From contig JAIROR010000105.1 in the NCBI GenBank assembly GCA_031257415.1, forward strand, positions 1 to 5,272: a DNA stretch of 5,272 nucleotides, written 5' to 3'. The notes below the pieces were generated by a model, which was given only the letters and a program-made list of their open reading frames with translations, had not been told where the DNA came from and did no database searches. The stretch comes from Holosporales bacterium. GTDB lineage: Bacteria > Pseudomonadota > Alphaproteobacteria > RUG11792. Every line of letters starts with the position of its first letter. Positions within the stretch are counted from its first letter, which is position 1. Both the position numbers and the translations under genes were made by a program. Shown piece by piece: positions 1-4,955 of this stretch.

Positions 1-89
1 TCCAGCGAGCAATGGGACGCTATTTCAGCCCGAGGAAACCGCCAACCTCTTGCTGGGAAGCCCATGTCGATGATCCAGCGAGCAATGGG
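1..89. repeat. 73-bp-period direct repeat at window edge
   Basis: The 16-mer TCCAGCGAGCAATGGG occurs exactly at 1-16 and again at 74-89. This is a direct repeat with a 73-bp period lying 3' of rpsI. After the second copy similarity becomes loose (GACGCTAT versus GATGCACTAT) and runs up to the rpsI stop codon. The pattern suggests the end of a longer tandem or dispersed repeat that continues left of the window. No U-tailed hairpin terminator for rpsI is visible in this stretch. The repeat itself is certain; whether it is a dispersed family is inference. Confidence 0.7.
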
Positions 90-95
90 GATGCA

Positions 96-617
96 CTATC
101 TCTTAGAAAACTGGAACCTTCTTCTTGCTTTCCTGCGACCATATTTCTTGCGCTCAACGACCCTCGAATCCCTCGTTAGAAAACCGCCTTTCTTCAGGAC
201 TTGGTGCAGATCTGGTTCGTAAAAAACCAGGGCCTTGCTGATGCCGTGGCGAATCGCCCCAGACTGCCCTGATAGCCCACCGCCATGGACAGTGCAGAAC
301 ACGTTATACTGTCCCTCTCTAGCGGCGGCCACAAATGGCTGACACAATATCATCTTTAGCACAGGCCTTGAGAAATACTCCTCATAGCTATGGCCATTGA
401 CAATAATCTGTCCGGAACCAGGCCTAAGCCACACCCTTGCGATAGAATTCTTCCTCTTTCCTGTCGCGTAAGCCCTGCCATACTCGTCAAGCTTGCGTTC
501 TCTCTTCACCACTGGCCCGCTGCTGTTGCCACCATTGACAGCACCATTGACAGCTTCCGCTGCTGCCACAACAACCTCCGAAAAAACAACCTCTTCCAAA
601 ATCTCTCTCACCTTCAT
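96..617 (-). CDS. rpsI: 30S ribosomal protein S9
   Basis: Small-subunit protein S9 (uS9), whose C-terminal tail reaches the ribosomal P site and contacts tRNA. The 173-aa product has the S9 core: [17 protein letters not shown] (residues 47-63), [19 protein letters not shown] (100-118), [10 protein letters not shown] (121-130) and a basic tail from [12 protein letters not shown] to RFQFSKR (149-173). E. coli S9 is about 130 aa. The extra ~45 N-terminal residues match the extension usual in Alphaproteobacteria, but this one is alanine/valine-rich and holds an exact AVNG-AVNG duplication (residues 22-29). It is translationally coupled to rplM: its ATG overlaps the rplM TGA as ATGA, and AGAGGAG lies 7 nt upstream inside rplM. 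The coupling fixes this start. Identification is essentially certain. Confidence 0.98.
   Translation of the reverse strand: MKVREILEEVVFSEVVVAAAEAVNGAVNGGNSSGPVVKRERKLDEYGRAYATGKRKNSIARVWLRPGSGQIIVNGHSYEEYFSRPVLKMILCQPFVAAAREGQYNVFCTVHGGGLSGQSGAIRHGISKALVFYEPDLHQVLKKGGFLTRDSRVVERKKYGRRKARRRFQFSKR
531..554. repeat. 12-bp in-frame tandem duplication within rpsI
   Basis: The 12-mer ACCATTGACAGC is present twice, back to back, at 531-542 and 543-554. On the coding strand it encodes AVNG twice (S9 residues 22-29). The two copies are identical at nucleotide level, which suggests a recent slippage-type duplication confined to the variable N-terminal extension. Confidence 0.9.
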
Positions 618-1084
618 TGCTGCGCTCCTCTTTTATTCTTGCCGTTCAAAGTTGAAACGTCCAAAACCTCGGGCTGCTGGGCAATATGCGGATGTTCGCT
701 TCCTTTATACACTTTCAACTTCGACATAATGTCCGATCTCAGCGAGCCCTTCGAAATCATTCCTTTGACTGCATTTCTGACAACCTTATCTCCATGCGGT
801 TCGTTTAGCAAATCCTTCATGCTGCGCCTCTTGATGCCGCCAGGATACCCAGTATGCCAGTAAAAAAACTTATCATTCAGTTTGTTCCCTGTAAGCTTCA
901 CCTTATCGGCATTTATCACAATAACATTGTCACCACAATCAACGTGTGGAGAAAACAACGGCTTCCTTTTACCGCGCAGCAAATCAGCAACAATAACAGC
1001 AAGCCTACCAAGGACAACTCCTTCAGCATCTATTAATATCCATTTCCTTTGAATATCAAATTCCCTAGCAAAGGAAGTACTCAT
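614..1084 (-). CDS. rplM: 50S ribosomal protein L13
   Basis: Large-subunit protein L13 (uL13), an early assembly protein that binds 23S rRNA. The 156-aa product is full length for Alphaproteobacteria (about 154 aa). Visible blocks are [16 protein letters not shown] (14-29), [20 protein letters not shown] (49-68), [11 protein letters not shown] (75-85), GMISKGSL (108-115) and the C-terminal signature [19 protein letters not shown] (125-143). It is the first gene of the conserved rplM-rpsI operon, and its TGA overlaps the rpsI ATG. The ATG at 1084 places the family N-terminus correctly, but no Shine-Dalgarno sequence is apparent before it (GGGTATTGATATT-ATG), unlike rpsI, which has a clear one. 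A promoter lies 35-75 bp upstream. L13 autoregulation is known in E. coli; no operator is recognisable here. Confidence 0.98.
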   Translation of the reverse strand: MSTSFAREFDIQRKWILIDAEGVVLGRLAVIVADLLRGKRKPLFSPHVDCGDNVIVINADKVKLTGNKLNDKFFYWHTGYPGGIKRRSMKDLLNEPHGDKVVRNAVKGMISKGSLRSDIMSKLKVYKGSEHPHIAQQPEVLDVSTLNGKNKRGAQQ

Positions 1085-1118
1085 AATATCAATACCCGGC
1101 CCATACGCAAAAACCCAG

Positions 1119-1158
1119 ATTATAATACCATTCTACAACATTATTCTCCCTGGCGCAA
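1119..1158 (-). promoter_or_regulatory. putative sigma70-like promoter of rplM-rpsI
   Basis: Reading the minus strand, TTGCGC (1158-1153) is followed after 17 nt by TAGAAT (1135-1130, 5 of 6 matches to the -10 consensus). A perfect TATAAT lies just downstream at 1124-1119 but has no -35 at a good distance. Either hexamer would give a short leader before the rplM ATG at 1084. Position and spacing fit the main operon promoter; the -35 match is weak. Confidence 0.55.
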
Positions 1159-1399
1159 TAGTTTTTTTCGTCCCATAAAAACAACGACTTTGCGCGGCGA
1201 AGTTTCGCACATCACCACGCTATGCAGAGAATTTCCTGCAGAGATTCAGGGCAGGGTGGGGGGCTGTGTGAACGAGATTTAGGTGCTTTCAAGATTATTT
1301 TTTGTTTTCGATTTGCTACTTCTTTTTCACAATTCATCGAAAAAAACTTCAACTTTCCGCTACCGCGTTAATACTTTGTTAATAGATTGTTAAGGTTGC

Positions 1400-1435
1400 C
1401 TGCGCACGCCGGCACACGTCTGCGCACGCCGGCAC
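1400..1435. repeat. 16-bp direct repeat, 20-bp period
   Basis: CTGCGCACGCCGGCAC occurs exactly at 1400-1415 and 1420-1435, separated by ACGT. The unit is about 80% GC inside a strongly AT-rich gap. It is followed by the short run TATCGCTATCG (1436-1446). The GC-rich island could be a slippage product or a protein-binding site; nothing in the sequence decides between these. Confidence 0.85.
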
Positions 1436-1522
1436 TATCGCTATCGTTGTAAGCAAAAACATCTTTTTGATCATAATTCACGTTTATTAAACAAAAATAC
1501 AAACTAATCATGTCTAATAATA

Positions 1523-1543
1523 CAATGCAATGCAGTGCAGTGC
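1523..1543. repeat. 5-bp microsatellite-like tandem run
   Basis: CAATG-CAATG-CAGTG-CAGTG-C: four 5-bp units, two of each variant, in non-coding sequence upstream of mnmA. It is a small slippage-prone run with no visible function. Confidence 0.6.
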
Positions 1544-1669
1544 CCGTCAATGCTTTATTAGCTAACTTTGCAGAATATTTATTTTATTTATCCAACATAG
1601 GGCATATACCACTTGAGCTTCATATTTGATACAATGTGCCCAGGTGTGCCTTTGGGTGTTTCGTGTGTT

Positions 1670-2683
1670 ATGAAGAGGGTGGCGGTTGCTCTTTCGGGTG
1701 GGGTTGATTCGTCGTTGTCTGCGATGTTATTGATGGATGATTCTGATAACGAGGTTTTTGGAGTGACCATGAATCTTCATGAAAACTCCAGAGAACCAAT
1801 AGAGAGTGCCTCCAGGATTTGTTCTTTTCTCGGAATAAAGCATTTTGTGATAGATTTACAGGAAGCATTCAAAAAAAGCGTTATTGATGTTTTTCACGAA
1901 TACTATAGAACTGGGCGCACGCCGAATCCCTGTGCCTTTTGTAACCGCGATATCAAGATAGGTCTTTTTTTGGAGGAAGCCGTAAAGCTCGGAGCAGATT
2001 GCATGGCGACTGGGCACTATGCGATGAGCGACAACAATGGAGTTCTTATGGAGGCATTCAATAAAAAGAAGGATCAGAGCTATTTTCTGTCGCTTGTCAA
2101 GAGGGAGAACATGAAGAGAATGCTGTTTCCGCTTGGAAAAATGCCATCCAAGGACGAGACCAGGCGGTTGGCCCTTATGCGAGGACTGCCAAACCACTCC
2201 CGAAGCGAGAGTCAGGATGTATGCTTTCCGACTTCGATTAGCCATTATCAATACGAAGATAAGGAGGGAGACATAATTCATATCGAAACACAGCAGAGGA
2301 TTGGCACTCATAATGGTATTCATAGATATACGATAGGGCAGCGGCGCGGACTAGGCATAGCAAGCAAGGAGCCATTGTTTGTCGCCAGGATAGATTATCC
2401 TACAAATACGATTATGGTTGGAGAGAGGCATCATTTAACAAACAATACGTTCAATGTCCGTGAAACAAATTGGTTTATTGATAAATTTACTGAGGAATAT
2501 ATCAAAGTTCAGGTTAAATTGCGTTCTTCCTGCTCAAAGATCGATGCCCAGGTGCGAAAAGAAAGCGATGCAGAAGCCGTTGTTCACTTGTTGAGCTTGA
2601 ACGAGATTCCTGTCACCGCCGGGCAGATATGCGCCTTCTACGATGGAGAAAAAGTCGTTGGCGCCGGAATTATCTCTTTCTGA
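1670..2683 (+). CDS. mnmA: tRNA-specific 2-thiouridylase MnmA
   Basis: Cytoplasmic enzyme that adenylates U34 of tRNA-Lys, -Glu and -Gln and replaces the C2 oxygen with sulfur delivered from a cysteine desulfurase, giving s2U34. From the ATG at 1670 the product is 337 aa. It shows the PP-loop ATPase motif SGGVDSS (residues 9-15), the catalytic-loop motif RTPNPCAFCN (83-92, Cys88/Cys91), ATGHYA (113-118), KKDQSYFL (133-140), FPLGKMPSK (153-161), SESQDVCF (179-186, Cys185 is the second catalytic cysteine), YTIGQRRGLGI (220-230) and a C-terminal beta-barrel ending TAGQICAFYDGEKVVGAG. All catalytic elements are present. The frame stays open upstream to a TTG at 1613 (356 aa) and an ATG at 1634. 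The 1670 ATG is preferred because family members usually begin just before the PP-loop, although AGGG 10 nt before the TTG gives that start some support. It converges on the DUF1015 gene with 56 bp between stops. Confidence 0.96.
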   Translation: MKRVAVALSGGVDSSLSAMLLMDDSDNEVFGVTMNLHENSREPIESASRICSFLGIKHFVIDLQEAFKKSVIDVFHEYYRTGRTPNPCAFCNRDIKIGLFLEEAVKLGADCMATGHYAMSDNNGVLMEAFNKKKDQSYFLSLVKRENMKRMLFPLGKMPSKDETRRLALMRGLPNHSRSESQDVCFPTSISHYQYEDKEGDIIHIETQQRIGTHNGIHRYTIGQRRGLGIASKEPLFVARIDYPTNTIMVGERHHLTNNTFNVRETNWFIDKFTEEYIKVQVKLRSSCSKIDAQVRKESDAEAVVHLLSLNEIPVTAGQICAFYDGEKVVGAGIISF

Positions 2684-2739
2684 ATTTTTCCCAGGAAAGA
2701 CGGCCATGAGCATGCGCACAGCAGCGATCTTGGCACATG

Positions 2740-3831
2740 TCATCCGAAATGACTCATGAGAAATCCGTCTATTATTTTGGGCTCGAACCACGTGGACGTT
2801 GGAGGAAGCTTGTTGCCGTTATCTACTATCTTAAAGAATTCGCTTATACATATATCTGGTATGAAAACGATTATCGAACTATTGGAATATAGCGAAAAGA
2901 TTTTGTCATAATCGGCAAAGGTTATATTGCCGGGCAAGGGAAAGATCCTTCCTTCGCGTTTATGGTCGTCTATACCGAAAGCTTCTTTAAAGATTATATT
3001 ATCGACTGCGGAAAACAACGAAATTTTATCTATGATGTCATTCCTGAAAATAACCTTGTATGTATAACTGTCTCTGAACTTTATGAGTATGCAATTTTCC
3101 AGCGAAATATCATTGTTAGTCAAAACCTCCATAACGCAATACTTTGAGATCCTCTGGATCCATTCATCTGGAATTTTGCCAACGATAACCCTGTGGCAGC
3201 TTTTCAGGCATATCGATCTGGCGTCCGTTAGGGAAACCATTATTCGGAGAGAAGCTTTGTTGGGCATTCCTTGGAAAATGGAAAACCTGTGGTGCCCATC
3301 TGCGATATATAGTCTATCGATTTCTTTAACGCTGTTCTTTATGTTTTCTATTTCAAGAGGGTTTTTGATTTGCCAAAGTGTATATAGGGCTCCGTTTATG
3401 CTGGTTTGGACTTTGGGCCTGAAATTAACAGTATTTTCGACAAGAGATTTTATTGTTGGACCATTTTTGTAAAAAGTCAGTACAGGATTGATCTGCAGCT
3501 TATACGCCTCGAAGACCCGTCTATATCCGCTTATTTTGTCGGGGTGAGTATCTTCGTTTGGAAAGAAGATCTTTTTTTCGTCATAATGAACGGATGCTAT
3601 TATAGATGTCGAACTTTTCATACCATCGTTTATATTAAGCACATACATCGCAGGTTCGCTATCTATTTTGGCTTCTCCCTTCGCTATTTTCCCTTTCAAG
3701 AACTCCAGAATTTCCTTAGTTCTATTGAGTTTATCTTTGGTATCAATATTAAGCAGCGACTTTGCCAATTCAGAGGAGGACTCCCACCTCGTTGAGTCAA
3801 AACTGATCAACCTGAACGGTTCTATGCGCAC
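2740..3831 (-). CDS. DUF1015 family protein, shortened N-terminus
   Basis: The 363-aa product belongs to the DUF1015 family, soluble proteins of undefined role that are common in Alphaproteobacteria. Family marks are the opening RIEPFR (residues 2-7), EPAMYV (59-64), a NEDTHPDK block (92-99) where the family usually reads KHExTxPDK, INPVLTFY (114-121), LYIADGHHR (174-182, the most diagnostic motif) and the closing PPTSTWFEPKIIDG (343-356). Many relatives are 400 aa or longer and carry an APPYDV motif shortly after the start; that stretch seems absent here, so the N-terminal part looks shortened and diverged. The start is GTG at 3831, supported by AGGGAGGA (3845-3838) 6 nt before it. No signal peptide or membrane segment is visible. 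Convergent with mnmA. Family assignment is confident; function is unknown. Confidence 0.9.
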   Translation of the reverse strand: MRIEPFRLISFDSTRWESSSELAKSLLNIDTKDKLNRTKEILEFLKGKIAKGEAKIDSEPAMYVLNINDGMKSSTSIIASVHYDEKKIFFPNEDTHPDKISGYRRVFEAYKLQINPVLTFYKNGPTIKSLVENTVNFRPKVQTSINGALYTLWQIKNPLEIENIKNSVKEIDRLYIADGHHRFSIFQGMPNKASLRIMVSLTDARSICLKSCHRVIVGKIPDEWIQRISKYCVMEVLTNNDISLENCILIKFRDSYTYKVIFRNDIIDKISLFSAVDNIIFKEAFGIDDHKREGRIFPLPGNITFADYDKIFSLYSNSSIIVFIPDICISEFFKIVDNGNKLPPTSTWFEPKIIDGFLMSHFG

Positions 3832-3837
3832 CTGACA

Positions 3838-3845
3838 TCCTCCCT
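3838..3845 (-). promoter_or_regulatory. strong Shine-Dalgarno deciding the GTG start
   Basis: AGGGAGGA on the minus strand ends 6 nt before the GTG at 3831. The only nearby ATG (3838-3836) is in another frame and overlaps this site. The site therefore supports the GTG as start of the DUF1015 gene. Confidence 0.75.
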
Positions 3846-3968
3846 CTTCTTCACAAGCCTACTGAATCAGTGTATCACTTTCGCCAACCGCATTCTACCG
3901 TCATAGGGAACAAAAAATCTCTTTTGGCAATCTTTTGGTGTTTTGGGTATACACATACATTCAGTATA

Positions 3969-4028
3969 TCACTTAGGTTTGCTTTAGAGCAAGTATTATC
4001 ACTTAGGTTTGCTTTAGAGCAAGTATTA
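3969..4028. repeat. 30-bp exact tandem repeat, two copies
   Basis: A 30-bp unit beginning TCACTTAGGTTTGC is present exactly at 3969-3998 and 3999-4028, followed by a partial third copy TCACTT (4029-4034). Each unit contains the inverted repeat TTGCT-TTAG-AGCAA (3979-3992 and 4009-4022), a 5-bp stem with a 4-nt loop. The junctions create TATCACTT at 3967, 3997 and 4027. It lies about 140-200 bp upstream of the DUF1015 start. Confidence 0.9.
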
Positions 4029-4053
4029 TCACTTTAAATAGGCCGAACGTGCC

Positions 4054-4079
4054 GTGGTTACTAGAGGTGGTTACTAGAG
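4054..4079. repeat. 13-bp exact tandem repeat, two copies
   Basis: GTGGTTACTAGAG is present back to back at 4054-4066 and 4067-4079, only 26 bp right of the 30-bp repeat and 22 bp left of the terminator stem. The units share no sequence with the 30-bp repeat, so it is an independent duplication. Confidence 0.9.
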
Positions 4080-4101
4080 CATTACTATCCATGAACAGAC
4101 A

Positions 4102-4132
4102 AAAACCACAGGGCAAACTTCCCTGTGGTTTT
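4102..4132 (-). terminator. intrinsic terminator of the Pro/Glu-rich protein gene
   Basis: A perfect 12-bp inverted repeat, AAAACCACAGGG (4102-4113) and CCCTGTGGTTTT (4121-4132), has a 7-nt loop. On the minus strand the stem is followed by one more T, giving a run of five T. It starts 57 bp past the stop of the minus-strand gene at 4190, the expected place. Its A- and T-rich flanks could also let it work on the plus strand, but no plus-strand gene ends nearby. Confidence 0.88.
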
Positions 4133-4189
4133 CTGGTAGTCTTTTAAGAAACGAAATCACAATCACTACAGCAGAGAAACAGTCCCATT

Positions 4190-4579
4190 TTACTGAGAAG
4201 TTTTTGCTGAAGCTGCATCTCCGCTCTCTGCTGGAGCCTTCTCGTCCTCTGTTGGAGCTTTCTCGCTCTCTGCTGGAGCCGAAGCTTCTCCAGGCGGCGT
4301 GGTCTCCTCAGACGGCACTGTTCCCTCCTCAGGAGCTGGCCCCTCTTCGGGGGGCGCTGGCTCTTCTGGAGCCACCGGAGCCCCATCCGGAGACCCTGGA
4401 GCCCCAAAACCTTCCGCAGGCGGGGCCACCTCTGGCATTGCTTGCGGAGGGCCTTCCGTTGAAGTCGAAGCCTTCTCAGTATTGGGATCTTCCTTGCTTG
4501 AAAAAAGACCACAAGCCCAGCCTACCGCCAGAAGAACAACTACCGCTACAACCGTGTATACTAATTTGCCATTAGCCAT
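4190..4579 (-). CDS. small membrane-anchored Pro/Glu/Ala-rich protein
   Basis: Not a family I recognise. From the ATG at 4579 the product is 129 aa. A short N-terminus (MANGK) precedes one hydrophobic segment, residues 6-26 (LVYTVVAVVVLLAVGWACGLF), and the remainder is acidic and low in complexity. Residues 68-98 repeat roughly every six residues around PEEG/PEEP. Residues 101-121 form three heptads, APAESEK-APTEDEK-APAESGD. The hydrophobic part could be a signal anchor leaving the tail outside the cytoplasm, or a lipoprotein signal; GWAC is a poor lipobox, so the anchor is favoured. A GTG at 4609 would extend the frame by 10 residues, but the ATG gives a conventional N-terminus, with AAGG about 10 nt upstream. 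A terminator follows 57 bp after the stop. Coding is supported by the membrane segment, the in-frame repeats and the terminator; the function is unknown. Confidence 0.8.
   Translation of the reverse strand: MANGKLVYTVVAVVVLLAVGWACGLFSSKEDPNTEKASTSTEGPPQAMPEVAPPAEGFGAPGSPDGAPVAPEEPAPPEEGPAPEEGTVPSEETTPPGEASAPAESEKAPTEDEKAPAESGDAASAKTSQ
4223..4280. repeat. 21-bp in-frame repeats in the Pro/Glu-rich gene
   Basis: GCTCTCTGCTGGAGCC is found exactly at 4223-4238 and 4265-4280, with a degenerate copy at 4244-4259, giving a 21-bp period. This encodes the heptad AP(A/T)E(S/D)(E/G)(K/D) three times. The 21-bp spacing keeps frame, which supports this being translated sequence. Confidence 0.85.
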
Positions 4580-4777
4580 GATACGCTTACCTTTTCGACA
4601 AAAAAACACTCATACCTACGTACAAGCATATACCATTTTCGTAAAAAGCAGAATACTTTTTTCGAAATTGTGTTAAAAATACTGCCTCATGTTGGGAAAT
4701 TTTAATGCAGAATTGATTTGAAAAATGAACTCTTTTAAAATTCCAGGAAACGGAATGATTGCAGGAAGACGCGAAAT

Positions 4778-4802
4778 ACAAGGGACTGCCCCTTGTTGCA
4801 GT
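4778..4802. other. hairpin with alternative pairing
   Basis: ACAAGGG (4778-4784) and CCCTTGT (4790-4796) form a perfect 7-bp stem closing the loop ACTGC (4785-4789). The loop is itself complementary to GCAGT at 4798-4802, giving an alternative stem. No T-run follows on either strand, so it is not a standard terminator. It lies upstream of the predicted plus-strand start point, so it would not be in that transcript. Confidence 0.45.
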
Positions 4803-4881
4803 ATGCGATCATATTATTCTACACAAATATGGTATCAGCGAATTCAAAGTTGAAAAATCTTTTTTCTCCGGGTCTGAACGC

Positions 4882-4910
4882 TTGATTGGCATTGCATTAT
4901 ATTGTATACT
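4882..4910 (+). promoter_or_regulatory. putative sigma70-like promoter of the MORN-protein gene
   Basis: TTGATT (4882-4887) is followed after exactly 17 nt by TATACT (4905-4910), matching 4 and 5 of 6 consensus bases. The predicted start point near 4917 would leave a leader of about 40 nt before the ATG at 4956. This is the best-looking promoter in the window. Confidence 0.65.
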
Positions 4911-4955
4911 TTAGGTAGGTTAGTTTATATTTTTGTTATAAACAGGACGGAAATT

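Larger units (their letters stand above)
1085..1669. other. 585-bp divergent intergenic region, rplM to mnmA
   Basis: This gap holds the rplM promoter, a GC-rich 16-bp direct repeat (1400-1435) and a 5-bp microsatellite-like run (1523-1543). Elsewhere it is AT-rich. The short frames here have no recognisable protein features and no matching ribosome binding sites. I see no tRNA, no convincing riboswitch and no clear plus-strand promoter for mnmA; TACAAT at 1630-1635 is a possible -10 but lacks a -35. If mnmA starts at the TTG at 1613, the gap shrinks to 528 bp. Confidence 0.6.
3832..4189. other. 358-bp intergenic region with repeats and terminator
   Basis: The gap between the DUF1015 start and the stop of the Pro/Glu-rich gene carries the upstream region of the DUF1015 gene, four copies of TATCACTT, two tandem duplications and the terminator of the Pro/Glu-rich gene. 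A clear promoter for the DUF1015 gene is not visible. TTGCCA on the minus strand near 3931 is a fair -35, but no good -10 sits 17 nt away. No open frame here looks coding. Confidence 0.6.
4580..4955. other. 376-bp divergent intergenic region
   Basis: This AT-rich gap separates the divergently transcribed Pro/Glu-rich gene and MORN-protein gene. It holds a hairpin at 4778-4796 and a good plus-strand promoter at 4882-4910. For the minus-strand gene, TATATGCT near 4630 is a possible -10, but no convincing -35 pairs with it. I see no RNA gene or coding frame here. Confidence 0.55.

Noticed and set aside
390..863. Long plus-strand open frames over rplM and rpsI (also 493-729 and 854-1036)
   Set aside because: They are antisense to two certain ribosomal protein genes and show no protein family features.
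1049..1282. 77-codon plus-strand frame covering the rplM start and promoter
   Set aside because: It overlaps the rplM N-terminus antisense and the operon promoter, and its protein looks random.
1368..1550. 60-codon minus-strand frame in the rplM-mnmA gap
   Set aside because: It runs through the GC-rich repeat and microsatellite run and has no recognisable domain.
1595..1669. Riboswitch or attenuator ahead of mnmA
   Set aside because: No stable stem-loop or known consensus was seen in the leader, only AT-rich sequence.
2684..2739. Shared terminator between convergent mnmA and DUF1015 gene
   Set aside because: No stem with an adjacent T-run could be found in the 56-bp gap; GGCGCC near 2661 and ATTTTT after the mnmA stop do not form a plausible terminator.
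3969..4034. Possible CRISPR array
   Set aside because: The 30-bp units are directly adjacent with no spacers, only two full copies exist, and no cas gene is near.
4144..4676. Other frames over the Pro/Glu-rich gene (4144-4512 minus, 4204-4575 plus, 4299-4676 plus)
   Set aside because: Their low-complexity Arg/Leu- or Pro/Leu-rich products are frame shadows of the GC-rich repeats. Only the chosen frame has an N-terminal membrane segment and a well-placed terminator.
645..4855. Shared 13-mer TTCAAAGTTGAAA at 645-657 (end of rplM) and 4843-4855
   Set aside because: One copy is in coding sequence and the flanks do not match. The short near-palindrome is probably chance.
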